The notes below the pieces were generated by a model. It did not search any database. It was not told the origin of the DNA and saw nothing but the letters and a program-made list of their open reading frames with translations. A program made the position numbers and the translations under genes. Below, in pieces: positions 57,562-64,000 of a DNA stretch of 64,000 bases. Numbering within the stretch: position 1 is the stretch's first letter; every line of letters begins with the position of its first letter. The DNA comes from Bacteroidales bacterium UBA4360 (GTDB lineage: Bacteria > Bacteroidota > Bacteroidia > Bacteroidales > UBA932), in NCBI GenBank assembly GCA_002393945.1, contig DGSO01000014.1, forward strand, positions 36,497 through 100,496, read 5' to 3'.

Positions 57562-58110
57562 ATGGACACCGAACGCCACCCCTTCGAGCCGTTCCTGCCA
57601 CAGGGAGCGCGCATGTTGTTCCTTGGCAGCTTCCCGCCCCAGCCTCACCGCTGGTGCATGCCGTTCTACTACCCCAACTGGATCAATGACTTCTGGCGCA
57701 TCATGGGGCTCATACATTTTGGAGACAAGGACCATTTCTGCGTAACGTCAGAAAAACGCTTCGACGAAGCACTCATACGTCAATTCTGTGCCGATGAAGG
57801 CCTTGCCTTCTACGACACCGCCTGCGAGGTGCGGCGCCTGAAGGACAATGCCTCGGATGCCTTCCTGGAAGTGGTCACACCTACCGACATCCCCGCTCTG
57901 CTACGGCAAATCCCCACATGCCACGCGCTGATTACCACCGGAGAAAAGGCCACCGGTATTGTTGCAGAGCATTTCGGTTGCCACATGCCAGCCGTTGGAG
58001 AGTATCTGGAAATCGACGGAATCCGCTTCTGGAGAATGCCGTCCTCTTCCCGCGCATACCCGCTTGCACTGGAGAAAAAGGCCGATTTCTATCGCCGGCT
58101 ATTCGTCTGA
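57562..58110 (+). CDS. Uracil-DNA glycosylase superfamily protein (DNA-deoxyinosine glycosylase-like)
   Basis: A 182-residue protein of the UDG superfamily. MLFLGSFPPQPHRWCMPFYY at residues 14-33 resembles motif 1 of the Mug/deoxyinosine-glycosylase group (GSFP). NWINDFWRIMG, and later ITTGEKATGI and RMPSSSRAYPLALEKK, correspond to the helix-turn and leucine-loop motifs. It would remove deaminated bases from DNA. Substrate cannot be told. The end overlaps the convergent EamA gene by 12 bp. Confidence 0.8.
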   Translation: MDTERHPFEPFLPQGARMLFLGSFPPQPHRWCMPFYYPNWINDFWRIMGLIHFGDKDHFCVTSEKRFDEALIRQFCADEGLAFYDTACEVRRLKDNASDAFLEVVTPTDIPALLRQIPTCHALITTGEKATGIVAEHFGCHMPAVGEYLEIDGIRFWRMPSSSRAYPLALEKKADFYRRLFV

Positions 58111-59019
58111 CGACAAGGGCTTGGCGGCACGTGAGCGGCTCACGAGGATGACGCCGCCAACCACCAGGACGGAGGCAAGTATCTTCTGCCAGCTGAGGGT
58201 ATCGACACCGGCCAGGATGCTTACGATGGCCGCGATGATGGGCTGCAGGTAGGAGTACATGCTCACAAGGGTAGGCCTAATGAACTTCTGGCCGTACGGA
58301 ATGAGGAAATAGGCAACAAAGGTAGCGAAGAAAATAAGGTATCCTATCTCCCAAAGCACGTTCCCCGGGATGGCGGCATAATCGGTTGTAACCAGGCCTT
58401 TTGCCGATATCGGCAGGGAAACGATCAGGGAGAAGAGGAAGGACCATTTCATGAAGGTGATGACGCTGTACTTGGAAATCAGCGGCCTGAATAGGCCCAG
58501 GTAGAGTGAAAAGCTGAGGCTGTTCACCAGCAGCAGAGCGACGCCCCACGGGGATGTCGCAGCGGCTCCCCCTTCGTGGACGGAATTGAATATCAGAAAC
58601 AGGATGCCGGCGAAACTGAGCGCCACGCCCCCGGCCTTCTTCCCGGTAATTGGCTCCTTCAGGAAAAGGAATGCGAAAATCATCGTAAAAACAGGCCCCA
58701 GCGTGCCGATGATAGCCGTATCTATGGCCGATGTCATAGTTATGGCCATGAGAAAGGTCATCTGCGGAATAAACAGGCCCACAAGCGATGCTGCGGCTAT
58801 TTTCCAATAATCCTTCCGCTCCACTCTTTCCTTTGGCGTGAAAAGGGAAAGCAGCCAGAAAAGCGCACTCGCCCCTATCGCCCTAAGCGTGAAAAGCACA
58901 TAGGGCGAAACCGCCCCTGAATTGGCTATATCCTTGCAGAACACAAGGTTAAGGCCGAATATAGTATAGGCGGCGGCAATGGAAAGATGCCCTTTGAGCT
59001 GGTCATTGTTCTGCGCCAT
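58099..59019 (-). CDS. EamA/DMT-superfamily transporter
   Basis: A 306-residue inner-membrane protein with ten membrane segments and two EamA repeats (residues about 10-140 and 155-290). The segment LGPVFTMIFAFLFLKEPITG and its second-half counterpart YLQPIIAAIVSILAGVDTLS are typical. DMT carriers export small metabolites or drugs; substrate unknown. It starts 2 bp after the stop of the UvrA-like gene upstream, so it belongs to that minus-strand operon. Confidence 0.92.
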   Translation of the reverse strand: MAQNNDQLKGHLSIAAAYTIFGLNLVFCKDIANSGAVSPYVLFTLRAIGASALFWLLSLFTPKERVERKDYWKIAAASLVGLFIPQMTFLMAITMTSAIDTAIIGTLGPVFTMIFAFLFLKEPITGKKAGGVALSFAGILFLIFNSVHEGGAAATSPWGVALLLVNSLSFSLYLGLFRPLISKYSVITFMKWSFLFSLIVSLPISAKGLVTTDYAAIPGNVLWEIGYLIFFATFVAYFLIPYGQKFIRPTLVSMYSYLQPIIAAIVSILAGVDTLSWQKILASVLVVGGVILVSRSRAAKPLSSDE

Positions 59020-59021
59020 GA

Positions 59022-61475
59022 CTACAGGTACTTGCCGGTGATACTGTCGCTGTTGGAGGCTACCTCCTCAGGGGCGCCGGTTGCTACGATCCTTCCTCCC
59101 TGGATTCCGCCTCCGGGGCCCATGTCCACAATGTAATCGGCCTGGCGGATTACATCCAGGTCATGCTCGATGACGATGACCGTGGCGCCGTTGTCAATGA
59201 GGTGGCGGAACACCTTCATAAGCGTCTTTACATCAAGAGGATGCAGGCCGATGGTAGGCTCGTCGAATACGAAAACCGAATCGCTCTGGCCGCGGCCCAT
59301 CTCGCTTGCAAGCTTGAGGCGCTGCGCCTCGCCGCCGGACAGGCTGGGCGTTGCTTCACCAAGCGTCAGGTAGCCGAGGCCAAGGTCATGCAGGACCTGC
59401 AGGCGGGACTTGACAAGATTCAAATCGGCACAGGCTTCAAGCGCCTCATCTACACTCATTTCCATGAGCTGAGGCAGCGTATTGCCGCCCTTGCGGTGAA
59501 TCTCCCAGGCGGTGCGCGCATAACGGGAACCATGGCAGTCGGGGCAAGGTATGTCCACATCCGGAAGGAACTGGACATCAAGGCTTATGGAGCCCGTACC
59601 GTCACAGACAGGGCAGCGCAGACGGCCGGTATTGTAGGAGAAATCCCCTGCCTTCCATCCGCCTGCCTTGGCATCATCGGCCTTGGCAAAGACCTTCCTG
59701 AGCTCGTCATGGATATTGGCATAGGTGGCTACGGTAGAGCGCACATTTATGCCGATGGGCGTGGCGTCGATGAGCTTGACCTGGCGGATACCATCGGCCT
59801 CGATATCAGTCACATGCGAAGGGAGTTTGCCGCCGTCGACATGGGCCTTGAGACCGGGGATGAGGCTTTCGAGAATCATGGTGGTCTTGCCGGAGCCGGA
59901 GACGCCCGTCACGACGGAGAGGCGTCCTTTCGGGAACGAGACCTCCAGCGGCCGGACGGTATGGATGGCCCCGGTGGTCATGCGGATGCGTCCAAGATCG
60001 AAGAGGTCCTGCCTGCGGGGAGCCGGTTTGAGCCCGCTTTTCAGGAACGGGCCTATCCTGGAGGCCGGATTTGCCTCCAGCTCCCCTACCGTGCCCTGCG
60101 CGATGACCGTACCGCCCTTTGCACCGGCCTCCGGGCCCAGTTCGATTATCCAGTCGGCATGCCCCAGGACATCCGTGTCGTGATCTACCAGCACGACGGT
60201 ATTGCCGTCCGCAACCAAATCGTCCATAACGCCCGTGAGGCCTTCCAGATTGGAAGGATGCAGGCCGATGGAGGGTTCGTCAAGCACGTACAGCACGCCG
60301 GTGGTGCGGTTGCGAACGGCGCGGGCAAACTGCACCCGCTGGCGCTCGCCGGTAGAGAGGGTCGCCGCCGCCCTGTCCAGTGACAGGTACGACAGGCCGA
60401 GGTCCACCAGGCGGCGGGCGGTGTCCTGGAAGGATTCGCAGATGCGCTCCGCCATGGGACGCATGGGCTCCGGGAGCGATGCAGGCACGCCTTTCACCCA
60501 TTCTATGAGCTCCGAGAGGGTCATCTTGCAGGCATCGGCAAGGTTGATTCCGCGAAGCAAGGGGGCCCTGGCGGCATCGGAAAGGCGTGTACCGCCGCAT
60601 TCCGGGCAGACATCCTCCTTGAGGAAACGCTCCACGCGCTTCATTCCGGCCTCGTCCTTTACCCTGGAGAGGGCGTTCTGGACGCTGTACACTGCGCTGT
60701 AGTATGTGAAGTCCATTTCGGCAAAGCCGTTGGTCTTCTCGTTCTTGTAGATGATGTGGCGCTTTTCGGCAGGGCCGTGGTAGACTATCTCCTTCTCCTC
60801 TGGGGTGAGGTCCTTGAAGGGGACGTCCGTGCGGACTCCCATTTCGCGGGCGATGTCCTTCATCAGCGACCACATCAGCGAGCCCCAGGGGGCGACGGCG
60901 CCTTCATCGATGGTGAGGGTGTCGTCAGGGACAAGGGTGGATTCGTCCACGGTACGGACTATTCCCGTGCCGCCACAGCAGCGGCATGCGCCTTCGCTGT
61001 TGAAGGCCAGCTGCTCTGCGCCGGGGGCATAGACGCGCTCCCCGCAGACGGGGCAGTAGATGGGCTGTTCGGCCGCAACGTCCAGCGTTGGTTCCAGGTA
61101 ATGCCCGTTGGGGCAGCGGTGTCTGGCAAGGCGGGAGAACATCAGCCTGAGGCTGTTAAGCAGTTCGGACATGGTGCCGAAGGTGCTTCGGATGCCGGGG
61201 ACTCCGGGGCGCTGGTGGAGGGCAAGCGCGGCGGGGACGTAGCGAACGTCATCGGCCATGGCACGCGAGGCCTGCGTCATCCTGCGGCGGGTGTAGGTGG
61301 AAAGGGATTCGAGGTAACGGCGGGAGCCTTCGGCATACAGTACACCAAGGGCCAGAGACGATTTCCCAGAGCCGGAAACCCCGGCAATCCCCACGATTTT
61401 CCCAAGGGGGATGTCTACGTCGATATTTTTAAGGTTGTGGGCTTTTGCGCCACGGATTTCTATTTTGTCCGGCAT
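59022..61475 (-). CDS. UvrA paralogue (UvrA-like ABC ATPase)
   Basis: An 817-residue UvrA-family protein, shorter than the roughly 940 residues of canonical UvrA. Walker A motifs are GIAGVSGSGKSSLAL and VTGVSGSGKTTMIL; signatures are STGERQRVQFARAV and LSGGEAQRLKLASEM. Zinc-binding Cys pairs include CPVCGERV, CPECGGTR and CPVCDGTG with CPDCHG. The usual segment after the first Walker A is altered (TFGTMSELLNSLRLMF in place of the standard UvrB-binding context). Such paralogues (UvrA2) lack full UvrB interaction and often confer tolerance to DNA-binding drugs. It overlaps the glycerate kinase gene by 16 bp. Confidence 0.87.
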   Translation of the reverse strand: MPDKIEIRGAKAHNLKNIDVDIPLGKIVGIAGVSGSGKSSLALGVLYAEGSRRYLESLSTYTRRRMTQASRAMADDVRYVPAALALHQRPGVPGIRSTFGTMSELLNSLRLMFSRLARHRCPNGHYLEPTLDVAAEQPIYCPVCGERVYAPGAEQLAFNSEGACRCCGGTGIVRTVDESTLVPDDTLTIDEGAVAPWGSLMWSLMKDIAREMGVRTDVPFKDLTPEEKEIVYHGPAEKRHIIYKNEKTNGFAEMDFTYYSAVYSVQNALSRVKDEAGMKRVERFLKEDVCPECGGTRLSDAARAPLLRGINLADACKMTLSELIEWVKGVPASLPEPMRPMAERICESFQDTARRLVDLGLSYLSLDRAAATLSTGERQRVQFARAVRNRTTGVLYVLDEPSIGLHPSNLEGLTGVMDDLVADGNTVVLVDHDTDVLGHADWIIELGPEAGAKGGTVIAQGTVGELEANPASRIGPFLKSGLKPAPRRQDLFDLGRIRMTTGAIHTVRPLEVSFPKGRLSVVTGVSGSGKTTMILESLIPGLKAHVDGGKLPSHVTDIEADGIRQVKLIDATPIGINVRSTVATYANIHDELRKVFAKADDAKAGGWKAGDFSYNTGRLRCPVCDGTGSISLDVQFLPDVDIPCPDCHGSRYARTAWEIHRKGGNTLPQLMEMSVDEALEACADLNLVKSRLQVLHDLGLGYLTLGEATPSLSGGEAQRLKLASEMGRGQSDSVFVFDEPTIGLHPLDVKTLMKVFRHLIDNGATVIVIEHDLDVIRQADYIVDMGPGGGIQGGRIVATGAPEEVASNSDSITGKYL

Positions 61476-62551
61476 TCTTCTGCTTGTTCAAAAAAGCCCG
61501 TAAAGATACTCAAAAACCTTCGGATATTCTCCTCCGCCACCGTCTTTTTCATGGCCTCTTCGAGAGGCAGGCCGGGAGGATTGATGGACTCAACATGCGC
61601 AAAGCCTGCCCGGAGCAGCTCCTGCCGGTCGCTAACCTTGCCGGCGATAAGGCACACGGGCACGCCGGCGGAATGCCTGAGGATGCCCATCGGCAGTTTG
61701 CCCATGAGGGTCTGGCGGTCGGCAGAGCCTTCTCCGGTGATTATAAGGTCTGCATCCGAGGCCAGAGCATCGAAGCCGATTGTGCTCAGCAGCAGTTCTA
61801 TGCCCGGTTGGCGGCCTGCATCCAGATACTGCAGGAAGGCATAGCCAAGCCCGCCGGCAGCACCCGCGCCCTTCATTTGGGAACGGTCGAAGCCCATACG
61901 GCTGGCAGAATCGGCAGCGAACTGACGCGCCTTTTCGTCCAAAACACGCACCATCTCAGGCGTCGCGCCCTTCTGCGGGGCAAATACCTGAGCCGCGCCG
62001 TTCTCCCCGTAGAGCGGATTCTCCACATCCGTGGCGATGGTGAAACGAACCGCGCGAAGGGTCCTTTCACTGGGGTCGAAAGCATCTTCCAGCGCCCGCA
62101 GCATCCCCTTTCCGGCATCACTGGTGGCACTGCCGCCAAGGCCCACGATGATATGCCGGGCGCCATTTTTCACCGCATCGGCAACCAGCTGGCCCACACC
62201 GTAGCTCGACGCCAGCAGCGGATTCCGCTCCTCCGGCCTCAGCAGCGTCAGGCCAACCGCCTCGGCCACCTCCACCACCGCCGTCTCCCCATTCAGGAGG
62301 TATCGGGCCGATATGTCCCGCATCAGCGGGTCCTTCACCGGAATCGGCACCAATTCGCCCCCGATGGCCGCCTGGAAGGCCTCCAGGAACCCCTCTCCCC
62401 CGTCGCTCACAGGCACCTCCACGATCTCCGCCCCCGGCCACACGCTCCGCACCCCATCGGCCACCGCCCTGTTAGCCTCCACCGAGCTCATACAGCCCTT
62501 GAACGAATCCACGGCCACAACCACCTTGCGCATTTTCATCGGACTTTTCAT
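61460..62551 (-). CDS. Glycerate kinase (GlxK/GarK family)
   Basis: A 363-residue kinase converting glycerate to 2- or 3-phosphoglycerate. Family blocks: VVVAVDSFKGCMSSVEANRA at the start, HIIVGLGGSATSDAGKGMLR, KGAGAAGGLGYAFLQYL and DLIITGEGSADRQTLMGK. Any of three Met codons near the start (62551, 62539, 62533) could be used; I keep the longest. It is 22 bp after the small unknown protein gene and overlaps the UvrA-like gene. GlxK-type enzymes are around 380 residues, so it is complete. Confidence 0.94.
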   Translation of the reverse strand: MKSPMKMRKVVVAVDSFKGCMSSVEANRAVADGVRSVWPGAEIVEVPVSDGGEGFLEAFQAAIGGELVPIPVKDPLMRDISARYLLNGETAVVEVAEAVGLTLLRPEERNPLLASSYGVGQLVADAVKNGARHIIVGLGGSATSDAGKGMLRALEDAFDPSERTLRAVRFTIATDVENPLYGENGAAQVFAPQKGATPEMVRVLDEKARQFAADSASRMGFDRSQMKGAGAAGGLGYAFLQYLDAGRQPGIELLLSTIGFDALASDADLIITGEGSADRQTLMGKLPMGILRHSAGVPVCLIAGKVSDRQELLRAGFAHVESINPPGLPLEEAMKKTVAEENIRRFLSIFTGFFEQAEECRTK

Positions 62552-62573
62552 GCCGTAAAATTACAAAAATTAC

Positions 62574-62993
62574 TTATACTTTCCCTTTTTTATGCGACAC
62601 ATACTCTTTGGCCTTGGTTTTATAAAGACCATGACTATCCCGGGCAATATAGTACAATCTTGCCCGCTTGGCGCCCAACACCTCTACAAAATTTGTTTTA
62701 ATTCTGGAAACCGTCGTATAGAACACTCGCTTGGACTCCCCGCAGAGTGACTCCAGCTTTTTCTCCCTAAGCCCCTCATCTACATAGCAGGACTCGCTGG
62801 CATAAAGGACTTCCAATTCTTGCCAATGAAGCAGTAAATCATCGGCCAGCATGCCCTCCGGATGCTGAAGGAACAACCTATATAGCGTCCGCTCCATAGG
62901 ATTAAGCCCAAGTTTTGTTCCCTCATCAGGCAAGAATACCTTTTCATCAAGTGGTGTCATTAAAACCCTGTACTGTCTCTTTCGCATCTTCAT
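62574..62993 (-). CDS. Small protein of unknown function
   Basis: A 139-residue, basic protein with no signal peptide or membrane segment that I do not recognise. It starts MKMRKRQYRVLMTPLDEKVF. The segment NPMERTLYRLFLQHPEGML looks like a helical pair, and REKKLESLCGESKRVFYTTV may form a second. A winged-helix-like regulator is possible but unproven. A promoter box TATTTTTG (63001-63008, minus strand) with TTG 21 bp upstream supports the ATG at 62993. The frame is open up to 63149 but that extension runs through repeat R4 and is rejected. Confidence 0.65.
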   Translation of the reverse strand: MKMRKRQYRVLMTPLDEKVFLPDEGTKLGLNPMERTLYRLFLQHPEGMLADDLLLHWQELEVLYASESCYVDEGLREKKLESLCGESKRVFYTTVSRIKTNFVEVLGAKRARLYYIARDSHGLYKTKAKEYVSHKKGKV

Positions 62994-63000
62994 TTTTTCG

Positions 63001-63008
63001 CAAAAATA
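63001..63008 (-). promoter_or_regulatory. Promoter of the unknown-protein, glycerate kinase, UvrA-like, EamA operon
   Basis: The reverse strand reads TATTTTTG, with TTG (complement of 63030-63032) 21 bp upstream. The ATG at 62993 is only 7 bp downstream, so the leader would be very short. Confidence 0.55.
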
Positions 63009-63114
63009 CGATGCGGATTGCACCCTCACCAAGTTTTGGCAAGGCTTGCCAGGATTTGGAAATCTTGAGGATTTGTATATGGGACATCGGCCACACGAAA
63101 ACCACCCTACCGCT

Positions 63115-63195
63115 GCTACCGGTCCAAACACAATGCAGGGTAGCATCAAAAAAGCCCGTTTTTGACGCTACCCTGCCAGTTCCGTGGCCCCCTAG
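63115..63195. repeat. REPIN-like element R4 (28-24-28) with an 18-bp internal hairpin
   Basis: Units at 63116-63143 and 63168-63195, spacer 63144-63167 (24 nt). The first unit has CTACCGGTCCA; the second has diverged but keeps CTA at its start, TAG at its end and the 28-nt length. The junction forms a hairpin of two 18-nt arms (63135-63152 and 63159-63176) with one mismatch and a 6-nt loop. It lies 13 bp after the stop codon of the downstream phosphoesterase gene. Confidence 0.85.
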
Positions 63196-63208
63196 TTACA
63201 CCGAGTGG

Positions 63209-63991
63209 CTAAATATGTGCCGGCACTATCTCAAAGTACGCCTTCCTGTCAAAGTCAAGATGTTCATTCTGAAATACGTATCCAAGTTGGTTACATAGCA
63301 GAGTTGTACCGCCAATTTTACTGCCAGATCCGCCGGCAAAATGCGTGTGACCATACACCCAGTAATCCACGCCTGAGGTTTCAATAAAGGAGTCCAGGTC
63401 CACCTGGAAGGCCGAATTCAACGCCCCGCCGGGATAGCCGTTAAATTCCGAACGCATCGTCGGGCAATGGTGTGTCACCACCACCTTACGTTTCGCCGTG
63501 GAGCCTCCGAGCGCACTCGAGAGCCAATCCAGGCATCGACGATGCAGGCTGTCTACATCATTGGCGCAAAATCGCGCCCCGTCCAGCACCCCGTGGCGGA
63601 AGTCGTTCATTCCCCGCTGAATAGTCCATAGATACAGAGGGTTTATGTGGGTCCAGAGCGTAGTGATGAAAAACTCCGTATCGTCCAGTAGCACACTCTT
63701 GTTATTCAGATACCGCACATTATCCCTATATGCGAACTCGAAATCCTCCATGGTTTGCTCAATATCATAGCCGTGATAGAACTCATGATTGCCCGGGACA
63801 ATCAACGTTTCCTTGAAATGCTCCGAACACCAGTCAAAAAACCGGCGCTTTATCATATTCCGGTCCCCCAGGTACGACACGTCCCCCGCCAGCACCAAAA
63901 CATCGCCAGCCGGTTCCATGCCCCCGTTTTCAATGAAATTTCGGTTCTCTGCAAACTCCAGATGCAGATCTGATGCATATTGAATCTTCAT
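63209..63991 (-). CDS. Soluble calcineurin-like metallophosphoesterase
   Basis: A 260-residue cytoplasmic phosphoesterase. It starts MKIQYASDLHLEFAEN (metal ligands D-x-H) and has VLVLAGDVSYLGD, VPGNHEFYHGYD, VVTHHCPT and YWVYGHTHFAGG, the complete set of metal-binding blocks of the family. No membrane part is seen, unlike the other phosphoesterase at 55710-56828. Substrate unknown. The upstream region is cut by the right edge of the window, so the promoter cannot be described. Confidence 0.9.
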   Translation of the reverse strand: MKIQYASDLHLEFAENRNFIENGGMEPAGDVLVLAGDVSYLGDRNMIKRRFFDWCSEHFKETLIVPGNHEFYHGYDIEQTMEDFEFAYRDNVRYLNNKSVLLDDTEFFITTLWTHINPLYLWTIQRGMNDFRHGVLDGARFCANDVDSLHRRCLDWLSSALGGSTAKRKVVVTHHCPTMRSEFNGYPGGALNSAFQVDLDSFIETSGVDYWVYGHTHFAGGSGSKIGGTTLLCNQLGYVFQNEHLDFDRKAYFEIVPAHI

Positions 63992-64000
63992 AGGTTCATG

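Noticed and set aside
62994..63149. N-terminal extension of the small unknown protein
   Set aside because: The extra frame runs through the promoter box and into repeat R4, so the open frame is accidental.
1..64000. tRNA or rRNA genes
   Set aside because: No cloverleaf-like sequence with the usual GGTTCRA arm or rRNA signature was noticed when reading intergenic regions; nearly all DNA is accounted for by protein genes.

Overview
The window looks like a chromosomal segment of a Bacteroidota bacterium, most probably order Bacteroidales. The evidence is a set of promoters with the TAnnTTTG minus-7 box typical of the phylum (often with TTG or TTTG about 20 bp upstream), weak ribosome binding sites, a PPi-type phosphofructokinase, a TatA/TatC pair without TatB, BACON-like lipoproteins, a DUF5723 outer-membrane protein, a GIN-domain (DUF2807) protein and a DUF3467 protein. 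GC content is moderate (a little over half by eye). I saw no rRNA, tRNA, CRISPR array or prophage. Species cannot be named from the sequence.

Layout. 1-3.4 kb: minus-strand ligA, a YihY-type membrane protein and the 5' end of a RelA/SpoT gene (runs off the left edge). 3.5-6.1 kb: PPi-PFK translationally coupled to a GH13 amylase-family enzyme. 6.1-8.2 kb: SpoU-type RNA methyltransferase and arginine decarboxylase. 8.3-10.5 kb: Omp85/BamA-like lipoprotein. 10.5-17 kb: RarA, a GNAT-fold protein, a DUF5723 barrel with a TolA-like tail and a large lipoprotein. 17.2-18.6 kb: RlmD-type methyltransferase. 18.6-24.4 kb: an operon of two tandem pairs, each a BACON-like lipoprotein followed by a secreted M6 metalloprotease. 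24.4-26.3 kb: CaCA antiporter and MscS channel. 26.3-28.7 kb: acyltransferase and QueA. 28.7-29.2 kb: an AT-rich gap with several TTTACA inverted repeats, followed by a small HTH regulator, a short DHODH-like protein and CinA (to 31.5 kb), closed by a strong bidirectional terminator. 31.6-39.6 kb: a long minus-strand run valS, thioesterase, tatA, tatC, ABC-F ATPase, GIN protein, M19 dipeptidase. 39.7-41.1 kb: DUF3467, kdsC, maf. 41.1-47.3 kb: CNNM/CorC protein, SerB, large MscS-type channel and ThrE exporter in one overlapping operon. 47.3-51.9 kb: a surface-polysaccharide operon (CapD-type dehydratase, GNAT, HddA, and a HddC-GmhB fusion) for GDP-heptose synthesis. 52-64 kb: a more accessory segment with AlkD, LMW phosphatase, a HAD-YbaK fusion, a RAYT-type transposase, two metallophosphoesterases, a flavodoxin-fold reductase, a UDG-superfamily protein, an EamA transporter, a UvrA paralogue, glycerate kinase and one unrecognised small protein.

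Most interesting signals. (1) Four intergenic repeats at 54.5, 55.6, 56.8 and 63.1 kb share an exact 28-24-28 architecture (two 28-nt units with CTA/TAG ends around a 24-nt spacer). Each sits at the 3' end of a gene, and three flank a RAYT-type single-strand transposase and its neighbour: a REPIN/RAYT-like system. (2) A palindromic repeat lies twice, in opposite orientation and in frame, inside the HddC-GmhB gene, like an intragenic palindromic element. (3) The octamer GCCGATAT/ATATCGGC occurs about 28 times by hand count where about two would be expected. All counts and alignments were made by eye.
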